A stretch of DNA of 14,586 nucleotides from Candidatus Helarchaeota archaeon. GTDB lineage: Archaea; Asgardarchaeota; Lokiarchaeia; Helarchaeales; HEL-GB-A. The stretch is taken from assembly GCA_013375455.1 (NCBI GenBank), contig JABXJT010000111.1:1-14586 (forward strand), written 5' to 3'. Under the pieces are notes generated by a model. That model saw only the letters and a list, made by a program, of their open reading frames with translations. It did no database searches and was not told the origin of the DNA. A program made the translations under genes and the position numbers. This document shows, piece after piece, positions 6,903-11,775 of the stretch (positions are counted from its first letter, which is position 1; every line of letters begins with the position of its first letter).

Positions 6903-8414
6903 TCAATAGAAAACAATTTGTTTAGGAAGGTCCCCGACTATTTTTCTAAATTTGTTCGGCCAATCATTTGGATTTAAGCCTTTCTGAGAAAGAAACGCTG
7001 CACACCATCTTTCTAGTCCAATTCCTGAACATCCAGACCACAATTCTAATCTTTGAGCTTTAATGTTGAATGCTCTAATGTATTTATCGCCTAAAATCGA
7101 TAAATTTTGGAATTCAAGCCATTCACTATCTTCTCTTGAGCCCCTATATGGAAGATAAGCTTCAAAATCGATGGTTCCCTTTATTCTTTCGATATTGTCG
7201 TCCAATCCTAATTGTCCCGAATGTTGCAGGTAAAATGGAGTCACCCAACTCATTCTCCATTCTAAATCTAAGATTTCATTAAAAATCAATTTGTATTTTT
7301 CAATGAGCTTGTCTTTAACCTCAATCAACTGGCCTTTTGTTCCGATATAAACTAACTCAATACGATGAAATTCATCCATGCGTTCTATTCCGTGCCGACC
7401 ACCACTTTCATATCGATTACTGACAGCGGCTTTATCAAAGACTAGCAATGGAAATTGGTCATCTCCTATCGTTTTCCCCGAGAAAAATTCATAAATATTT
7501 GGACATTGAACGTAACAGTTAATAGCATTAGGGGGAGATATTTTCTCCTTCAGTATTTCGATTGGAATCTCTTTAGTAATTTTTAAATAATCAATAAAAT
7601 CTTCCCAATCCTCCGGAGTCCTTGTCTTTGGCTCACATACATAATAGTATTCCATCGGAACTCCTTCCAAATGACCAGTTCTTAATAAAGTACTAAAGGA
7701 CTCGTGGTGGGGTTCTATTACTTCGTTAAATTTTAAGGGCTCCGCGATTTCAGTCAGGACAAGTTTTTCCATCGCTCTTAGGATTTTAACAAATTGCGGA
7801 CCGAAGAACCATTTTCCTTTGGTCTTTGCTTGAGCAATCCACCCATTTTCGAACATTTCTTTGCTCGGATCTTTGTTCCAAATCATATCTTTTTTTTCTG
7901 ATGCCCACAAGATTTCAGAAAATTCTGCTTTTCCTATATAATGTTGTAATTCTATTTTTTCTTTGATTCGTTTTACAATCCTATTGACATACTGCTTTTG
8001 GAGGACTCTTTCCTCTTTTACATCCCGAAAAAGAAGCAGACACCTCGTGTCATCATATTTAATTTCATCAACAAACGGTAATTCAAATGGAGCTAAAGGC
8101 TCTTTATCTAATTCAAATTCAATTTCATAAAGAGGAACTTCTAATTCTTTAATGGTTAAATGATATTTTTTTCCAAATTCGGTCTTTATCCTATTTCTTA
8201 TTTCAAATAATAGTTGATGTGGATAGGATCTATCAACATATATAATCTCTAAATGAAGTTTTTTCCCTTTTTGCTCAATGTTAAAAATAATCGGCTTACC
8301 TTCCTTCTTTTCTTCTTGTTTCTCTTTGATATCTATTAGTAAGCCTTTTATTTCTTTAAAATAGTCTGAAATATCAGTATTGAATGTGTATACTGATTTT
8401 AATTTCGCCTTCAT
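6903..8414 (-). CDS. serS: Seryl-tRNA synthetase, zinc-dependent archaeal (methanogen) type
   Basis: The 503-residue product attaches serine to tRNA-Ser in the cytoplasm. It is not the common SerRS: it lacks the N-terminal two-helix arm and has instead a mixed N-terminal tRNA-binding domain (1-165), as in the rare type known from Methanosarcina and other methanogens, which is also about 500 residues. Class II motifs are clear: motif 2 'GIERMDEFHRIELVYIGT' (342-359) and motif 3 'SGCSGIGLERW' (460-470). The active-site zinc ligands of that type (Cys, Glu, Cys) match C304 in 'QCPNIYEFF', E353 in 'HRIELV' and C462 in 'GCSGIG', with spacing nearly equal to the M. barkeri enzyme. All appear intact, so it should be active. 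It is the first gene of a leftward group with the methyltransferase; the ATG at 8412-8414 has no strong ribosome binding site. Confidence 0.93.
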   Translation of the reverse strand: MKAKLKSVYTFNTDISDYFKEIKGLLIDIKEKQEEKKEGKPIIFNIEQKGKKLHLEIIYVDRSYPHQLLFEIRNRIKTEFGKKYHLTIKELEVPLYEIEFELDKEPLAPFELPFVDEIKYDDTRCLLLFRDVKEERVLQKQYVNRIVKRIKEKIELQHYIGKAEFSEILWASEKKDMIWNKDPSKEMFENGWIAQAKTKGKWFFGPQFVKILRAMEKLVLTEIAEPLKFNEVIEPHHESFSTLLRTGHLEGVPMEYYYVCEPKTRTPEDWEDFIDYLKITKEIPIEILKEKISPPNAINCYVQCPNIYEFFSGKTIGDDQFPLLVFDKAAVSNRYESGGRHGIERMDEFHRIELVYIGTKGQLIEVKDKLIEKYKLIFNEILDLEWRMSWVTPFYLQHSGQLGLDDNIERIKGTIDFEAYLPYRGSREDSEWLEFQNLSILGDKYIRAFNIKAQRLELWSGCSGIGLERWCAAFLSQKGLNPNDWPNKFRKIVGDLPKQIVFY

Positions 8415-8550
8415 TATTCAATCAAACCTAACTAACAATTATACCAAACATTTTTCTTCTTAGTCTTATATTATATCGTTCATTATTAGATAAATTTTTC
8501 ATTATTGGAGAATTATGGTTGTATTATTAGTTCTAAAGGAGCTATGAGAT
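8415..8550. promoter_or_regulatory. Divergent promoter region between serS and the HMG-CoA-synthase-like operon
   Basis: The 136-nt spacer is A+T-rich and contains no gene. Leftward candidates for serS are GGTATAATTG (complement of about 8436-8445) and ATATAATATAAG (complement of 8465-8476), the latter about 55 nt before the ATG. Rightward, GATAAATTTTT (8489-8499) lies about 55 nt before the ATG at 8551, and TTATATTATAT (8466-8476) is further away. Which is used cannot be decided by eye. Confidence 0.4.
8535..8541 (+). promoter_or_regulatory. Strong ribosome binding site for the HMG-CoA-synthase-like gene
   Basis: AAAGGAG ends 9 nt before the ATG at 8551. It fixes that start over the out-of-frame ATG at 8544. 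The thiolase gene has the same arrangement (GGAG at 10009-10012, first G 13 nt before the ATG). Confidence 0.75.
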
Positions 8551-9600
8551 ATGCCTGGGATAGTAGGATATGGAATATATCTTCCGTATTATAGGATTAA
8601 GCTCTCAGATATCGCGGAAGCTTGGAATAGAAATGCAAAGATACCTGGTGAGAAAACAGTTCCGGCGCCTGATGAAACAACGCTCACTATGGGGCGTAAT
8701 GCGGTTGTTAATGCGCTTGAACACGCCAATATTGAGCCTAAAGAAATTAATGCAGTTTACTTCTGTTCCAATTCAAGTATGATTGAAGGATCGAACGCCC
8801 AGGATATTGCGGTCGCAACTGGATTAAACTCTGATAGTATCATTGCAGATTTACATGGATCTCCTCGAAGTTTAACTGTTGCCATCCAATTGTGTTTAGA
8901 TTCAATCAAATCAGGAAGCATTAAGAATGGAATAGTCGTAGGTTCGGATATTCTTGTGGGCGGTTTGGGAACAAGTGCTGGTGATGCCGCTTCGGAATAT
9001 GTTTCCGCTGCAGGGGCGGGTGCCCTAATAATAGGGAATGATGGAAGTATTGCAGATTTTGAAAATAAGGCATCATCTATGTCAGGAATGAAGGAGCGCT
9101 GGAGAGATTTAGGAGATAAATTTCCGAGAGTTGGTGATGGAAGGTTTATCCGCGATGTGGGCTATATTAATAACGTAACGCGGACGGGGAAGGAGCTGAT
9201 TCAAAAAACTCGTCCAATTGTTGAGTATGATCATATCATTTTACAGCAACCCCATGGAACCTGGGTTCGACGAGCAATAGGGAAATTAGGAGTCCCAAGA
9301 GACGCATTAAAGGTAAAATTAACAGCTCCTGGGATGCATATCGGAAAATTTGGAGACTTGGGTGCCGCTTGCATTCCTGTCGCATTAGCCGAGGTTCTAG
9401 ACCAAGGAAAACCGGAAGAGAAAATCCTAACGATATCATATGGTGCGGGTGGAAGTGATGCATTTAGTTGGATCGTAAAGCCCGCCATCAATGAGAAGAG
9501 AAACAGGGCAACTACTGTCGCAAAATTCCAGAAATATAAGGAATACGTAAATTACACGACCCATCTGAAATATAATAAAGCGATTTCACAATTTACTTAG
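8551..9600 (+). CDS. HMG-CoA synthase-like protein lacking the catalytic Glu-Cys-His triad
   Basis: Length (349) and overall pattern match archaeal 3-hydroxy-3-methylglutaryl-CoA synthase: 'GIVGYGIYLPYYRIK' at the start, 'PAPDETTLTMG', 'GDAASEYVSAAGAGALIIG', 'SYGAGGSDAFSW' near the end, and the usual basic tail 'KYKEYVNYTTHLK'. Genuine enzymes condense acetyl-CoA with acetoacetyl-CoA in the mevalonate pathway. The three catalytic positions are changed here. The usual Glu in '(G/A)(S/T)ES' is N74 in 'FCSNSS'; the nucleophilic Cys of 'ADLEFACKAGT' is P105 in 'ADLHGSPRSLT', aligned without gaps; the His of 'FHQPNG' is Q232 in 'LQQPHG'. The 'GN.YSGS' segment is also altered (HIGKFGD). The frame is intact and the flanking motifs are conserved, so it looks like a maintained pseudoenzyme or an enzyme with other chemistry, not a decaying gene. 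It heads an operon with DUF35 and thiolase. Confidence 0.85.
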   Translation: MPGIVGYGIYLPYYRIKLSDIAEAWNRNAKIPGEKTVPAPDETTLTMGRNAVVNALEHANIEPKEINAVYFCSNSSMIEGSNAQDIAVATGLNSDSIIADLHGSPRSLTVAIQLCLDSIKSGSIKNGIVVGSDILVGGLGTSAGDAASEYVSAAGAGALIIGNDGSIADFENKASSMSGMKERWRDLGDKFPRVGDGRFIRDVGYINNVTRTGKELIQKTRPIVEYDHIILQQPHGTWVRRAIGKLGVPRDALKVKLTAPGMHIGKFGDLGAACIPVALAEVLDQGKPEEKILTISYGAGGSDAFSWIVKPAINEKRNRATTVAKFQKYKEYVNYTTHLKYNKAISQFT

Positions 9601-9616
9601 TAGAAAGAAGGTGTGT

Positions 9617-10015
9617 ATGAAAATGTCAACCCCACCGTTGTATCGAGATTTGAGTATTAATTTGAAATTTGAAGGTATGAAATGCAAAAACTGCGGATAT
9701 ATTGCCTATCCGGAATACCATCGTGTCTGCTTGAAATGTGGCACCATTGATCAATGGGAAAAAGTGAAATTAAGTAAAACAGGGAAGGTTCATACTTATA
9801 TCGTATCATACTACTTACCTGCCGAATTTGAAACCCCACTACCCCTAGCCATTGTTGATTTGGATCCACCAGGAGGACGCGTTTATGCCATCTCCACCGA
9901 AACAAAAGCAGATGAGATGAAAGTGGGGTTACCCGTGGAACTTGACTTTCGAGAAATTTTTTATAAGGACGGATTGAGCGTGCCGTCATTTAAATTTAAA
10001 CCTTTAAGGGAGTGA
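9617..10015 (+). CDS. DUF35 zinc-ribbon/OB-fold acyl-CoA-associated protein
   Basis: This small protein has the DUF35 layout: an N-terminal helix, a rubredoxin-like zinc ribbon (CKNC...CLKC in 'MKCKNCGYIAYPEYHRVCLKC') and an OB-fold ('GKVHTYIVSYY', 'PLPLAIVDLDPPGGRVYAIS', 'VGLPVELDFREIFYKDG'). In the characterised archaeal complex the DUF35 subunit bridges acetoacetyl-CoA thiolase and HMG-CoA synthase and helps form the shared CoA site. Its position between those two genes fits such a scaffold. Three in-frame starts exist: GTG 9611, ATG 9617 and ATG 9623. AGAAGGTG at 9606-9613 is the ribosome binding site; 9617 and 9623 flank the ideal spacing about equally, and GTG 9611 overlaps the site and is least likely. 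The TGA stop overlaps the ribosome binding site of the thiolase gene, and the gap to it is 6 nt, so translation is probably coupled. Confidence 0.9.
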   Translation: MKMSTPPLYRDLSINLKFEGMKCKNCGYIAYPEYHRVCLKCGTIDQWEKVKLSKTGKVHTYIVSYYLPAEFETPLPLAIVDLDPPGGRVYAISTETKADEMKVGLPVELDFREIFYKDGLSVPSFKFKPLRE

Positions 10016-10021
10016 TTTGAG

Positions 10022-11176
10022 ATGCGAAAAGAAGTAGCTGTAATTGGAGCTGGAATGATAGATTTTGGAGAGTTGTTTGGGAAAAGCGTAGACAATATGA
10101 TAGAGGATGCTTATATCAACTGTCTTAAAAGTGTAGATAAGGGAATTGAACCAAAAGAGATTGAAGCCGCTTGGCTCGGGTCCGCCTACGAGAAATCAGG
10201 AGCCTCACTCGCTGTCCCAACTGGGCTATTCAGGATTCCCATATCCCGCAACGAGAATGGGTGCGCGACTGGATCGGACGCTTTTAGGAATGCATTCTAC
10301 GCTGTCAAAGCTGGAATTTACAAGGTCGTGCTAGTGTGCGGTGCTGAGAAGATGCGGGATTCAGCGGGTGGGCTCATCGCGAAGGCTGCCGCAAAAGATG
10401 GAAGAGACATGTGGCGGTACCGGGCGCGAACTATGCCCGCTTTCTTTGCGTTACGGGGAACACGCCACTTCCATGAATTTGGATCGAAGCGTGATCACCT
10501 GGCAATGATCTCCGTAAAAAACCATCACAACGGATCGCTATACCCCTACGCCCATTATAAATTCGAGACCACGGTGGAGAAAGTCCTCAATGCCCCGCTT
10601 GTATCTTGGCCATTAGGGCTGTATGATTGCTGCCCGATCACTGACGGCGCTTGTTGCGTGCTCATCGCTCATACAGATGTCGCGAAAAAATTCACGGATA
10701 CACCCGTGTGGGTTGAAGGTAGTGCTTGTGGAGTTGACAGCTGGATGAGAGGGCTGGATGAGAACCTAATCGGTTTCCCTGCATCGGCTGTAGCTGCGAA
10801 GGGAGCATATAAAATGGCAGGAATAACCGCAAAAGATGTTCAAGTCGCGGAGGTTCATGACTGCTTTACTGTGACGGAGATGTTAGATTACGAGGATCTC
10901 GGTTTCTGTAAGAAAGGTGAAGGACACAAAATGATTGAAGAGGGTATTGTTAATTTGGATGGTTCTCTTCCCGTAAATCCATCAGGTGGCTTAATTGCAA
11001 AGGGACATCCGATTGGCGCCTCGGGAGTGGCCCAGATCGCTGAAATCTACGAGCAAATAAGAGGAACCGCCGGGAAAGTGCAAGTCCCCGATGTGGAAAT
11101 AGGTCTACAACATAATATTGGGTTAGGTCGAGGAGCTACTGGAAGCGCCTCAGTGGTAACCATTCTACGCCGTTAA
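10022..11176 (+). CDS. Thiolase (SCP2-type acetyl-CoA C-acyltransferase)
   Basis: The 384-residue product fits archaeal SCP2-type thiolases, which join two acetyl-CoA to acetoacetyl-CoA or split 3-oxoacyl-CoA. Catalytic features are present: nucleophile C81 in 'ENGCATGSDAF', H279 in 'HDCFTVTEMLDYEDLGF', H329 in 'NPSGGLIAKGHPIGASG', and a terminal 'GLQHNIGLGRG' loop as in SCP2 thiolases. It is the last gene of the operon; its GGAG lies within the end of the DUF35 gene. If it makes acetoacetyl-CoA, the product would normally pass to HMG-CoA synthase, but the synthase-like neighbour lacks its triad, so the real substrate may differ. Part of the gene is much richer in G+C than its surroundings (37 of 60 bases at 10381-10440). 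Its last 38 coding bases and stop are repeated at 11734-11775. The TAA is at 11174-11176. Confidence 0.93.
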   Translation: MRKEVAVIGAGMIDFGELFGKSVDNMIEDAYINCLKSVDKGIEPKEIEAAWLGSAYEKSGASLAVPTGLFRIPISRNENGCATGSDAFRNAFYAVKAGIYKVVLVCGAEKMRDSAGGLIAKAAAKDGRDMWRYRARTMPAFFALRGTRHFHEFGSKRDHLAMISVKNHHNGSLYPYAHYKFETTVEKVLNAPLVSWPLGLYDCCPITDGACCVLIAHTDVAKKFTDTPVWVEGSACGVDSWMRGLDENLIGFPASAVAAKGAYKMAGITAKDVQVAEVHDCFTVTEMLDYEDLGFCKKGEGHKMIEEGIVNLDGSLPVNPSGGLIAKGHPIGASGVAQIAEIYEQIRGTAGKVQVPDVEIGLQHNIGLGRGATGSASVVTILRR

Positions 11177-11180
11177 ATCG
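11139..11180 (+). repeat. Direct repeat copy 1: 3' end of the thiolase gene
   Basis: These 42 bases (from CTGGAAGCGCC to CGTTAAATCG) encode the last residues GSASVVTILRR, the stop and 4 further bases. They recur at 11734-11775 with one mismatch (TCA to TCC, silent in the thiolase frame). The sequences outside the repeat differ on both sides. Confidence 0.9.
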
Positions 11181-11277
11181 AATCGAGTTCTTTCACGATC
11201 TAATACCTTTCATCATATAATGAAAATTATTGAGGAAGCGGTTCAATTTGAAAAATAAGACTTCCTTTCTCAAAGCA

Positions 11278-11688
11278 TCACAATTTCTTTTTATGAGAAA
11301 TAAGATAAAATGTAATGATAAGCAAAATATTAGGAATGATTAACAAGAACAAAATTATTACAATTAAATCCGTAGTTATCCCGGAAAAAAAAATAGGGAA
11401 CAGAAAAAAAATGGGCAGTAAATTGAGTGCTGCTGCTGTGACAAGGTAACTAATAAGATATTTTCTTTTTAACTGGTCCAAGGAAATAAAATCAAAGATA
11501 AATGAAATATTAGAAACGATCAACAACAGGATCCCAAAGCAGATAATAGCGATATGCTCGTAAAGGTATTTAATATAAACATAATTAAGGTAAATAAGAA
11601 TTAAATTAAGTACTGCTGCCGCTATAATTTTGCCAATAAGACCACTAATTTTCCTTTTTGACTGGTTCTTCGAGTCTTCCTTGTTCAA
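11278..11688 (-). CDS. Small four-helix membrane protein of unknown function
   Basis: The 136-residue product has a basic, polar N-terminus (NKEDSKNQSKRK) followed by four hydrophobic segments at about 16-40, 43-66, 77-101 and 105-130, and ends in HKKKL. This suggests a four-helix integral membrane protein with both ends in the cytoplasm. No family is recognised. The start is a TTG (complement of 11686-11688): the frame is closed by a TAG a few codons upstream and there is no internal ATG, which lowers confidence. There is no ribosome binding site. AAATTTAATAG (complement of 11710-11720) could be a TATA box for a leaderless message. The gene is very A+T-rich and lies wholly between the two copies of the thiolase 3'-end repeat, suggesting that it arrived with, or was trapped by, that duplication. 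It runs opposite to the thiolase and in the same direction as the surface-protein gene. Confidence 0.6.
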   Translation of the reverse strand: MNKEDSKNQSKRKISGLIGKIIAAAVLNLILIYLNYVYIKYLYEHIAIICFGILLLIVSNISFIFDFISLDQLKRKYLISYLVTAAALNLLPIFFLFPIFFSGITTDLIVIILFLLIIPNILLIITFYLISHKKKL

Positions 11689-11733
11689 CGCATTCTACGC
11701 TCTCGTATCTATTAAATTTCCGAAAACTGTCTT

Positions 11734-11775
11734 CTGGAAGCGCCTCCGTGGTAACCATTCTACGCCGTTAAATCG
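11734..11775 (+). repeat. Direct repeat copy 2: displaced thiolase 3' end overlapping the surface-protein stop codon
   Basis: Matches 11139-11180 at 41 of 42 bases, 595 bp downstream and in the same orientation. It still reads GSASVVTILRR and stop but has no thiolase body before it. On the minus strand its last bases contain the final Ile codon and the TAA of the 880-residue gene (complement of 11768-11770). The simplest history is that the thiolase and surface-protein genes once met tail to tail here, overlapping by their stop codons, before the segment with the small membrane-protein gene was inserted or duplicated. Confidence 0.9.

Noticed and set aside
8551..9600. Reading the synthase-like gene as a decaying pseudogene
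   Set aside because: There is no frameshift or stop, framework motifs are well kept, the ribosome binding site is strong and the operon partners are intact; only catalytic positions are changed.
9231..9989. Minus-strand open frames opposite the HMG-CoA-synthase-like and DUF35 genes
   Set aside because: The plus-strand frames carry clear family motifs and ribosome binding sites; the antisense frames show none.
11181..11277. Short rightward frame (12 codons from an ATG at about 11220) after the thiolase
   Set aside because: Too short, no ribosome binding site and no recognisable product.
11139..11775. Insertion sequence with target-site duplication
   Set aside because: No transposase and no terminal inverted repeats; a 42-bp duplication is far longer than usual target duplications.
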